Of a DNA stretch of 14,625 nucleotides, positions 5,576 through 12,332 are shown in pieces (position 1 is the stretch's first letter; every line of letters starts with the position of its first letter). This DNA comes from CAZUVM01 sp964623885. Lineage in GTDB: Bacteria; Verrucomicrobiota; Verrucomicrobiia; Limisphaerales; UBA8199. The stretch spans positions 1-14,625 of the forward strand of contig CAZUVM010000193.1 of NCBI GenBank assembly GCA_964623885.1, given 5' to 3'. The position numbers and the translations under genes were made by a program. The notes beneath the pieces are model-generated. The model worked only from the letters and a program-made list of their open reading frames with translations. It searched no databases and had not been told where the DNA came from.

Positions 5576-6498
5576 GCGCCATTGTCCAGGCCGTCGAGTT
5601 GAGCCGCTGGTACGGCATCGTCATGGGACTGAATAATGTCAGTTTCCAAATCGAGCCCGGCCTCACCGGTCTCGTCGGACCCAACGGCGCCGGCAAAAGC
5701 ACCCTCATCCAAATCATTACCGGCCAGCTCAAACCCAGCTCGGGTACACTGACCGTTTTCGGCGAAACGCCCTGGAACAACCCGCCGCTCATTCGGCGCA
5801 TCGGCTATTGCCCCGAACGCGAGGCCATACCCAAGGAATTGCGGCCGCTCGATTGGCTGCGCGGCCTCGGCTGGCTTTCCGGGCTCAGCGGCGCGGCGGC
5901 GGTTAATCGCGCCGAAGCCATGCTCGATAAAGTGGGCCTGCCTCGCGAGCATTGGTCCAAGCGCATGGGCCAATACTCCAAGGGCATGAAACAACGCGTT
6001 AAACTCGCCCAGGGCCTGCTGCATGAACCCGGGCTGCTCGTGCTCGATGAGCCCATGAACGGCCTCGATCCCATGGGCCGGCAGGAAGTCGCCAACATCC
6101 TCAAAGCCCTGGCTGCCGAGGGCGTCAGCATCCTCATCTCCAGCCACATCCTCGCCGAGCTCGAGTCCCTCTGCAAAGATATCCTCATCCTCAACTGGGG
6201 CCGCATTCTCGCCTCCGGCGCGCAACGGGAGATCCGCGCCGATATCCGCGACTGGTCCGAAGAACTCTCCATCACCTGCGATGCCCCCGAACAGCTTGCC
6301 CGCCATTTGTTCGACGCCGGAGTTCTCCTCGGTTTCGACCTCGATCCCGCCGAAGGCCTCGTGCACATACGCGTCAAGGACGCCACGGTATTTTACGACC
6401 GCTGGACCGATCTGTTGCTCGAAAGCGGGGTGACCGTGCAGGCCATCCGCAGCGAAAGCCGCTCGTTGAAAAACATCTTCGATAAAGTGACCGCATGA
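5572..6498 (+). CDS. ABC transporter ATP-binding protein (ABC-2 type, second of two)
   Basis: A 308-residue ATPase paralogous to the first in the operon. Walker A is GPNGAGKST (residues 36-44), the signature is SKGMKQR (136-142), Walker B is LLVLDEP with catalytic Glu160, the D-loop is NGLDP, and the H-loop His is 192 (SSH). The Q-loop position reads GYCPERE: Arg83 stands where the first ATPase has Gln86 (GYTPEQD). Substitution at this site is known in ABC-2 ATPases and need not abolish function. A C-terminal extension of about 100 residues follows the core. The start overlaps the previous permease by ATGA and the stop overlaps the next permease by ATGA, giving tight translational coupling. 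It should pair with the permease that follows. Confidence 0.92.
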   Translation: MSAIVQAVELSRWYGIVMGLNNVSFQIEPGLTGLVGPNGAGKSTLIQIITGQLKPSSGTLTVFGETPWNNPPLIRRIGYCPEREAIPKELRPLDWLRGLGWLSGLSGAAAVNRAEAMLDKVGLPREHWSKRMGQYSKGMKQRVKLAQGLLHEPGLLVLDEPMNGLDPMGRQEVANILKALAAEGVSILISSHILAELESLCKDILILNWGRILASGAQREIRADIRDWSEELSITCDAPEQLARHLFDAGVLLGFDLDPAEGLVHIRVKDATVFYDRWTDLLLESGVTVQAIRSESRSLKNIFDKVTA

Positions 6499-7652
6499 CC
6501 ACCGCCGTCACACCGCCGCCGCTGCCAGCCAAGCCCGAGCCCATTGTCCTCCGGCCAGGCTGGTGGGGTGCGCTACGCGCCATCTGGCTTTTTACGTGGC
6601 GCCCGCAATTGACCTGGAGCCGCCTCCCCGTGCAGTTCCTCAGCTTGATCGCGTTACCCGCCCTGGTCTGGCTGACCATTCCCTCGCCCACCGGCTGGTC
6701 CCAGCGGCATACCGGCCTGGTCAATCCCGGCCAGAAGGTAAATGAATTGGCGCGCCGCCTCGCCCGTTCCGGCCTTCAACTCCGCCCGGAGCAGCAGTCG
6801 CAACTCTACCAGGTTTTCGGCGAAGAAACCGCCCGCCTCGATCGATCTCCGGCGCAACTCCAATCCGGCGAAGCGGGCGCCGCCGCCCGACGCCAGGAAT
6901 TCGAAGCCTGTTATCGACGAATCCAGGATCGAGTTGAACCCATCCTGAACGACCAACAGTTCGAACAATTCCGCACTTTCGAGAAGCGCGAAATCATGCT
7001 CGGCCAGTCCCGCATCCGGCCTACCTGGGGGCGGGCCGAGCCGTTTTATCATTGGCTCATCGATCTCTATTTTTTCGTCATCCTGCCGTTGCAATGCGTG
7101 CGCGCTTGCGGCGGACTGATCCGCGATGAATTGCAGGCCGACACTCTGGGATTTCTGCTCACCCGCCCACTGAGTCGGGCACGTTTGCTTCTTCTCAAGT
7201 ACACAGCCCAAACAGCATGGCTCGAAATCACGCTGGCGGTGCAAACGCTGCTGCTATTCGCAACCGGCGCCTTCCGCCAAATCCCGGGATTGGACTCCCT
7301 GTTGCCGCTTTTTCTGATCATCCAGATCCTGGCTGTGCCGGCCTGGAGCGCATTGGGTATCTGCCTCGGCCAGATTACCAAGCGTTACATGCCTTTGGCG
7401 CTGGTCTACGGCCTCATTGTCGAAATGGGCATTGGCCGCATCCCTACCAATATCAATAACCTCTCGCTCATCCGTCATCTCAAGAGCCTGCTCGCGCACA
7501 ACGCCAGCTTGCAATCCATTTACGATTGGCCCGCCCGCAGCGTGCCGGTTTCCGCCGTAGCCCTTCTGTTCGCCGCCGCGCTTTTCGTCATCATCGCCGC
7601 CGTCTTGTTCACCTCATTGGAATATCACCAGACTTCCGAAATGCAGAAGTAG
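6495..7652 (+). CDS. ABC-2 type permease with large helical insert (second of two)
   Basis: A 385-residue membrane protein, the last gene of the operon. After a Pro-rich cytoplasmic start, helix 1 is about residues 46-62. Residues 80-168 form a polar, mostly helical domain, and the other membrane helices follow (about 186-204, 239-257, 268-290, 299-311, 352-373). The charged REIMLGQ region and later DELQADTLGFLLTRPLSRAR are typical of ABC-2 permeases, where the latter is the cytoplasmic coupling segment. In the insert, L-R-P-E-Q-Q near 96-101 and I-L-N-D-Q-Q-F-E-Q-F near 150-159 resemble the two LTxxQ repeats of Spy/CpxP-type periplasmic helical proteins. With usual topology the insert would be outside the inner membrane. 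A sensing or chaperone-like role is inference only. Confidence 0.85.
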   Translation: MTTAVTPPPLPAKPEPIVLRPGWWGALRAIWLFTWRPQLTWSRLPVQFLSLIALPALVWLTIPSPTGWSQRHTGLVNPGQKVNELARRLARSGLQLRPEQQSQLYQVFGEETARLDRSPAQLQSGEAGAAARRQEFEACYRRIQDRVEPILNDQQFEQFRTFEKREIMLGQSRIRPTWGRAEPFYHWLIDLYFFVILPLQCVRACGGLIRDELQADTLGFLLTRPLSRARLLLLKYTAQTAWLEITLAVQTLLLFATGAFRQIPGLDSLLPLFLIIQILAVPAWSALGICLGQITKRYMPLALVYGLIVEMGIGRIPTNINNLSLIRHLKSLLAHNASLQSIYDWPARSVPVSAVALLFAAALFVIIAAVLFTSLEYHQTSEMQK

Positions 7653-7697
7653 TCAGGTACGACAGAAATATTTCACAAGTGCTCGAACCACTCTCCC

Positions 7698-7718
7698 TCT
7701 CCCCATCCGATGGGGAGA
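7698..7718. repeat. Perfect 10-bp palindrome of a REP-like element between convergent genes
   Basis: TCTCCCCATC (7698-7707) and GATGGGGAGA (7709-7718) are exact reverse complements around a single C. The flanks continue as CTCTCCC upstream and GGTCGGGGTGAGGGGG downstream (7720-7735), giving a G/C-rich imperfect outer repeat. It lies in the 117-bp gap between the end of the ABC operon and the convergent phosphoesterase gene. It may stop transcripts from both sides, but no T-run follows it on either strand. The pattern CCCTCTCCCC ... GGGGTGAGGG is, from general knowledge, a dispersed motif in many bacterial genomes. Confidence 0.65.
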
Positions 7719-7769
7719 AGGTCGGGGTGAGGGGGATTTCTCCTCAAGACCTAATTATTTAAACCACAC

Positions 7770-9311
7770 CTACCCGTGAACCTTTTGATACACGCCGCCG
7801 ATGTAATCCGCCGCCTGTTTCTGCGTCGTGATGCTTGCGTACTGGTCGCGTAAAGCCGGATGCTGATTCACATCCGTCACTTCCAGATCGCAGGCCAGGG
7901 CCAGCGCCAGGAACGTTCTTTGATTATCCGACAACGGCGCATGATCCCTCGCCGCGGATGTCAAATCCTCGGCGGCAATAGTCGGCATTGTCGTCCCGGC
8001 AGGGAATGCCGGAGCCGGCAGCCGCGCGGGCGCATCGGTGCGAACGTCCGCGCGATTCAAGGCGATATCCAGGGTGCGCGCCCGGGCATCCCGCTGAGTC
8101 AACGGTTGCAATTTGAATGCCTTCTCCACCGTCGCCGGAACGGAGCTATGGTCGAACGCAGCCGGATCACCCTCACTCCCGATCACTGTCCCAGCCTCGG
8201 TGTACGCCGAAATCACCAACCCCGGCACTCGCACCCCAAGCCGGTCGAAACCAAAAGGCAAATCATCGTCGGCATATCTATGATCGTCGCCCGTCGGCAC
8301 CGCTGAGGGTGGCGGGACGTGATCGAAAAAGCCGCCATGCTCGTCGAACGTGACGATCAGCATCACCTTTTCCCAGAACGCCGAGTTGCGCAGCGCCTCA
8401 TACACCCGCTTGATCAGCGCCTCGCCGTTGCGGATATCGTTCAACGGGTGCATCGAATTTCCATTCAGGTAATTGTGCCCGGTATCATAGTTCGGTTCGA
8501 TGAACGTATACGGCGCTAGATCGCCGGTCGCGATATCGGTCTCGAATTCCGCCATCGGCCGGAAATTTGATGAGAACTGATCCACCTGCTGCTTCAGGAA
8601 GTTCCATCGCAGATCCGCAATACCGATGCATTGCGGCATTCCATCATGATAAATATGCCAGTCCGTCGTCTTGTCCCCCAGCCGATCGTAAATCGTTCCT
8701 CCTTTGAACGTGAAACCCGCCACAATCTGCTCGGTGGACGGACTGTAGTTCAGCCCGCCCGAAGTTGCCGCGTGCACAAAGAATCGGTTCGGCCAGGTCG
8801 GACCGGGAATGGACGCATGCCATGCGTTAAACACAGCAAATTGCTGAGCGAGTGTGCTGAGCACCGGAAGCTGCTGCAGTTGAAAATACGACATCACCCG
8901 CACGGCATCCTCGGCATAAATGTTCTGGACCACATTCATGGTGCGAAACACAAACCCGTTCATCCCGGCCGGATCGCTCGGCGGATTGCTCTGGTTCGGA
9001 CTGCCTTTAACCGGGCCATACAATTGGAACTGCACGTCCGGGAATTCGTGCGGTGGATCGAAGGGCATATCAAATCGGTCCGCGGGATAAACCAGTCGTT
9101 TTTGATCCGGCTGCGGCGAATTCGGATCGTCGTAATTGCATTCAGTTCCGGTGAGCCCGGCCAAGCCGGAAATGGAGCTCCTCAATGCACCCAGGAGATG
9201 GTCGAACGATCGATTCTCCAGCATCAAAACGACGATGTGTTCGATCTTACCGAAACTCTCAGGCACCGGAGGGGCAGAGTGAGCCGTGCTGACTGGATCT
9301 CCGTTTGGCAT
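7770..9311 (-). CDS. Phosphoesterase family protein (phospholipase C / acid phosphatase-like)
   Basis: A 513-residue member of the phosphoesterase family (Pfam PF04185) that includes bacterial non-specific phospholipases C and AcpA-type acid phosphatases. Near the N-terminus is IEHIVVLMLENRSFDH (Glu32, Asn33, Asp37, His38), the family hallmark and part of the metal site. Then come the IPGPTWPNRFF block, where Thr172 is a likely nucleophile, FIEPNY and HPLND (around 288), and MLIVTFDEHGGFFDHVPPP (Asp323, Glu324, His325, further metal ligands), and DHSSVPATVEKAF. These suggest hydrolysis of phosphate esters or phospholipid head groups. About 100 residues at the C-terminus lie beyond the core. 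No Sec or Tat signal is visible at the ATG at 9309-9311, unlike many exported relatives, so it may stay in the cytoplasm. It is divergent from a lipoprotein gene, sharing a 121-bp intergenic region. Confidence 0.88.
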   Translation of the reverse strand: MPNGDPVSTAHSAPPVPESFGKIEHIVVLMLENRSFDHLLGALRSSISGLAGLTGTECNYDDPNSPQPDQKRLVYPADRFDMPFDPPHEFPDVQFQLYGPVKGSPNQSNPPSDPAGMNGFVFRTMNVVQNIYAEDAVRVMSYFQLQQLPVLSTLAQQFAVFNAWHASIPGPTWPNRFFVHAATSGGLNYSPSTEQIVAGFTFKGGTIYDRLGDKTTDWHIYHDGMPQCIGIADLRWNFLKQQVDQFSSNFRPMAEFETDIATGDLAPYTFIEPNYDTGHNYLNGNSMHPLNDIRNGEALIKRVYEALRNSAFWEKVMLIVTFDEHGGFFDHVPPPSAVPTGDDHRYADDDLPFGFDRLGVRVPGLVISAYTEAGTVIGSEGDPAAFDHSSVPATVEKAFKLQPLTQRDARARTLDIALNRADVRTDAPARLPAPAFPAGTTMPTIAAEDLTSAARDHAPLSDNQRTFLALALACDLEVTDVNQHPALRDQYASITTQKQAADYIGGVYQKVHG

Positions 9312-9397
9312 ATTGTTTACCCAGCTTCGTCCAGCCTTGCATCGTTGGCAATGCGCAACCTTAAAGCCACAGACCTGGCAGCGCGAATAACTGCGAC

Positions 9398-9426
9398 TTG
9401 GCCATCAGCATGGATTTACTCATACT
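9398..9426 (+). promoter_or_regulatory. Possible sigma-70-like promoter for the lipoprotein gene
   Basis: TTGGCC (9398-9403) and CATACT (9421-9426) are separated by 17 bp. Transcription would then start at about 9433, which is the ATG of the lipoprotein, so the transcript could be leaderless. The -10 match is poor (CATACT against TATAAT, 4 of 6) and there is no experimental support. Confidence 0.2.
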
Positions 9427-9432
9427 TTGAGG

Positions 9433-10305
9433 ATGAGCAAATCCGCCGCACCAAGATTCGTGGTCGCTCGCGCACTGACCATGATCTCCGCGCTGGCGTG
9501 CGTCGCCTTAACGGGCTGTACCAACCTAAAGGCCGTTCACAATTTCGCCGCGCTATCGACCGAGGGTCAAACCTTGCAGGCCATTGCCGCCGAGCTGGCG
9601 GATTCGCCTCAGCGCCAGATCCGATACGCCGCCACTGTATCCGCTAGAAATGACCTGGTGTTAGCGGCCGATACAGGTAAAACAAACCAACAAAGGCTGG
9701 TCGCAGCGCACGCGGTTATTCAAGGCTATATGGCTGCGCTTGCCTCGCTGGCGAGCGACGGCCTTGTGGCTTCGAATAATGCACTGCCAGGGCTCAATAA
9801 GGAGCTTGCCGAAGCCGGGATTCTTGGCGCTCACGCACAGGAGAGGGATGCCTTCGGGAAACTCGCGGAGCTGGTCGCCAAAGCCGCCACCGATTTTTAT
9901 CGCCAGGCAAAGCTACGCGATATGATCGAACAAGCAGCTCCGATTTTCCCGGTGGCCATTGGGGCACTGCAACGAATCGTTACGAATGACTGCGTGATGG
10001 TGTTGCAAGCGGAATTGGGAAACGTAAACCAGTATTACAAGGAGCGGAGCGGGATACTCGACCAGGGCGCGCCTGGCTGGGCCGTGGTTTTGGTGGAAGA
10101 AATCCGCCAAACTCGCGCGGCGGCGCTCGAGGATAAAATCCGTGTTTGCCGCCAGTACGGCGTCATCCTGGCAAGAATCGCGGACGGCCATGCGGCAATG
10201 GCGCGGAACCTTAACCATTTGGATGCGAAACAACTTGTTTCCACACTGGAAGGCTATGAGCAGCAGATTTCCGCGGTTTATGACAGTTTCAGTAAACTCA
10301 GGTAG
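9433..10305 (+). CDS. Uncharacterised lipoprotein
   Basis: A 290-residue protein from the ATG at 9433. A TTG two codons earlier (9427) is in frame but GAGG is directly against the ATG, too close to act as a normal Shine-Dalgarno. The N-terminus has basic residues (K4, R8, R13), a hydrophobic stretch (MISALACVAL) and a lipobox L-T-G-C with Cys29, so it is probably exported and lipid-anchored. An ATG at 9481 would remove the basic part and is less likely. The mature protein is mostly helical, Ala-rich, with heptad-like stretches and few prolines. Cys pairs are scarce. I recognise no family. It is followed 50 bp later by a small helical protein gene on the same strand and is divergent from the phosphoesterase; a functional link is only suggested by position. 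Confidence 0.7.
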   Translation: MSKSAAPRFVVARALTMISALACVALTGCTNLKAVHNFAALSTEGQTLQAIAAELADSPQRQIRYAATVSARNDLVLAADTGKTNQQRLVAAHAVIQGYMAALASLASDGLVASNNALPGLNKELAEAGILGAHAQERDAFGKLAELVAKAATDFYRQAKLRDMIEQAAPIFPVAIGALQRIVTNDCVMVLQAELGNVNQYYKERSGILDQGAPGWAVVLVEEIRQTRAAALEDKIRVCRQYGVILARIADGHAAMARNLNHLDAKQLVSTLEGYEQQISAVYDSFSKLR

Positions 10306-10355
10306 AATTGCCCACCGGTAAACATGCATCCTCAAATCATTGCGCATCCTCTCCT

Positions 10356-10748
10356 ATGCCAACTACTTTAACCGCGGACCAGGCGGAACAAATTGCCCAC
10401 GCGCTGCTGGACTGCGCCGATAGCATCGACCGGCGGCTGGTCACTGATTGGAAGACAATGGCTAGCGCCACGCGCGATCAGTTGATGGACCTCGCGCAGC
10501 AAATGCGCGCGAAATCCACACTCCTGGTGAACGCGGCCGTGGGAATGATTCTGGATCAGGCCAAGGATGCGTTTGCCCAAATCACCAGCGCCGCCAGCGC
10601 CGGCGAAACCGCCATTGAGAATATCCAAACCGTGAACAGGGCGATCAATGTCGCGACCGCGTTGATTGCTTTGGGTGCAGCTGTGGCCTCCAAGGACCCT
10701 ATGGCCAGCGTGCAGGCGGCTACCAATGTGTTCGATCAGATCGCGTAA
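10356..10748 (+). CDS. Small uncharacterised helical protein
   Basis: 130 residues from the ATG at 10356. A TTG in the same frame at 10308 would add 16 residues and is unlikely, as that sequence is compositionally odd. It looks entirely helical: an amphipathic N-terminal half (ADQAEQIAHALLDCADSIDR, then TRDQLMDLAQQMRAK), a middle helix (VNAAVGMILDQAKDAFAQI), and a hydrophobic C-terminal helix AINVATALIALGAAVAS (about 96-112). The last helix could insert in a membrane or pack in a bundle. No signal peptide is visible. It lies 50 bp after the lipoprotein gene, in the same direction, suggesting co-transcription, and its stop is only 4 bp from the stop of the convergent 522-residue gene. I recognise no family. 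The hydrophobic helix after amphipathic ones gives it a superficial resemblance to helical pore-forming or effector-like proteins, which is not evidence of function. Confidence 0.65.
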   Translation: MPTTLTADQAEQIAHALLDCADSIDRRLVTDWKTMASATRDQLMDLAQQMRAKSTLLVNAAVGMILDQAKDAFAQITSAASAGETAIENIQTVNRAINVATALIALGAAVASKDPMASVQAATNVFDQIA

Positions 10749-10752
10749 TGAG

Positions 10753-12321
10753 TCACCGCGGCCACACCCAGTCGCCGCTCCGGGAATCGAGCCGGTGAGT
10801 CCGCGTATCGAGGATCGCCTGGCCGCCCTCGTCTTTCTCGTTCCAACCTACTGAATAAAGAAGATACGAGCCGTCATTGCCGGGCCGGTAGTGCAAGGGC
10901 ATGCCGGTTATCAAATCAGTTGGAATTTGTCCCAGATATTGTGGACAGAGAACTGCCAGACTTGCCGGGAAACCGCCGTGCTCCAGCCGATAGCGTTCCA
11001 ATCCGCACGCCACTATGGCTTCATTGATCCGCGTCTGCGCCAGCGCTGCTTCGATAATCGATTCGACTGGCGACTCAAGGAGACGGCTCGCAAGAAGCGT
11101 GTGGCGCCAGACTGGCCAGGAATGGTCAGCCGCCTGTTGGACGATTCTTGGACGTAGGTTTCCGGCGTTGGCGCCCAGGCCGCGCAGCAGGCCTTCGTCA
11201 AATCGCTGATGATAGGTCATCCGTTCCCGGTCCATCCAGCCACTGGGCATCCAACGCAGCACGTACGGAAGCAAGGCATTGCCCAGACCTGGTCCAAACC
11301 GCCAACCGGAAACGGTTGCCTGCCGTTTAAAAAGCAAGCCAAACAAGTACTCGCCGTGCGCGCGATCCAGCAACAACGGTTTGCTAAGATCCCGCATCAA
11401 ATCGAAATCGCGCCAATAGTCCTGGAAATCCTGCAGTTGACGATCGGACCAACGATGGTCGGTCAACCCTTCCCAGAGCACCTGGCGCGCAAATCCCAGG
11501 ATTTCCACGCGCGTCCAATAAGCAGCCTGACAAGGTTCCTGTGCGAGCTCATTAGCCAACGCGGTCAAAAGGTGCAGATCACCCGCTGCGGAGCGCGCGT
11601 CTCCCTGCGCGAGTTCCGTCAGAGCACGCAACCCCAAAACCATTCCCACTCTTTTGAGCACCGGAAGATGCGGCTGTGAAACTGCCCAAGGGGTTTCCTC
11701 TTTATAATTGAGCGGAAAACGCGCTTCGGGCCGGTGCACCGCCAGACGCAGCTCATTCAAAACGGGATCAAATTGTCTCAAAATATCGAGCAGTGCGGCT
11801 GCCTGCGCGGAGCGGTCTTGCGGAATGGCGCCGGCCGCCTCGCCGCTTGGGCGGCGAGCAGTCCCAAGGAACCGAAGCGCCTGGGTAAAATCGCTCCGTT
11901 CTCCCGGCACGACCACCAGCAGGGCACGCTCCGGATGTCGTGCCTCCAGGTAAGGCTCTCCCCCTTGGGCAAAACCGGCCACCCGATTATAGGCCTGGAG
12001 ATCTCGCGGTGTGTGGGTGCCCGGGACCAGGTCGAACAAGGCAGCAAAAAAGGGCGTGGCGGCGAAGTTCTCTTCTTCAGGGATTGATGGCGGTGCCAAT
12101 TGCCGCCAATTGAAATCAACCTGTTGCGCCGCCCGCGCATGGTATTGATTCCAAAGTCGGCGCCCACGCCAATCCTCCTCCGCGTAGAACAAAAGCACAA
12201 ATACGAATGCCAGCAGGAGACCTTTGACTCCGCGAACCGCAATGCGCTTTACGCCTTTTTGAGTTTGCGCGTGCTTGCCATCGACTTTGAACACTCTTCC
12301 CGTCGCATTGCCGGAACTCAT
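10753..12321 (-). CDS. Membrane-anchored protein with pseudopilin-like C-terminus
   Basis: A 522-residue protein from the ATG at 12319-12321. A basic N-terminus (KRIAVRGVK) precedes one membrane helix (about 31-47), so the bulk is expected outside the inner membrane. Residues about 50-430 are a helical, Leu/Ala-rich region with no family I recognise. The last 90 residues (from about 431) read INEAIVACGLERYRLEHGGF, L-x-P-x-Y-L-x-x-I-P-x-D and TGMPLHYRPGNDGSYLLYSV, then GWNEKDEGG. This resembles the C-terminal, calcium-site-bearing part of GspG-type pseudopilins. It lies 11 bp downstream of the pseudopilin-like gene and is probably co-transcribed with it. No clear Shine-Dalgarno is visible. It could be a scaffold or partner of the prepilin-like protein; this is inferred from the shared fold-like C-terminus and position. 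Confidence 0.65.
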   Translation of the reverse strand: MSSGNATGRVFKVDGKHAQTQKGVKRIAVRGVKGLLLAFVFVLLFYAEEDWRGRRLWNQYHARAAQQVDFNWRQLAPPSIPEEENFAATPFFAALFDLVPGTHTPRDLQAYNRVAGFAQGGEPYLEARHPERALLVVVPGERSDFTQALRFLGTARRPSGEAAGAIPQDRSAQAAALLDILRQFDPVLNELRLAVHRPEARFPLNYKEETPWAVSQPHLPVLKRVGMVLGLRALTELAQGDARSAAGDLHLLTALANELAQEPCQAAYWTRVEILGFARQVLWEGLTDHRWSDRQLQDFQDYWRDFDLMRDLSKPLLLDRAHGEYLFGLLFKRQATVSGWRFGPGLGNALLPYVLRWMPSGWMDRERMTYHQRFDEGLLRGLGANAGNLRPRIVQQAADHSWPVWRHTLLASRLLESPVESIIEAALAQTRINEAIVACGLERYRLEHGGFPASLAVLCPQYLGQIPTDLITGMPLHYRPGNDGSYLLYSVGWNEKDEGGQAILDTRTHRLDSRSGDWVWPR

Positions 12322-12332
12322 GGGTTGCTGGC

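Noticed and set aside
5554..6366. 270-residue minus-strand frame opposite the second ATPase
   Set aside because: Walker A, signature and Walker B motifs all read on the plus strand; the minus frame has none.
8631..9647. 338-residue plus-strand frame over the 5' half of the phosphoesterase and the start of the lipoprotein
   Set aside because: It conflicts with the hallmark LENRSFDH and PTWPNR motifs on the minus strand, and its own sequence is Arg/His-rich without motifs.
11209..12087. Plus-strand frames opposite the 522-residue gene
   Set aside because: Short, overlapping and without start signals or domain pattern; the minus-strand frame is continuous for 522 codons with a membrane helix and a pseudopilin-like end.
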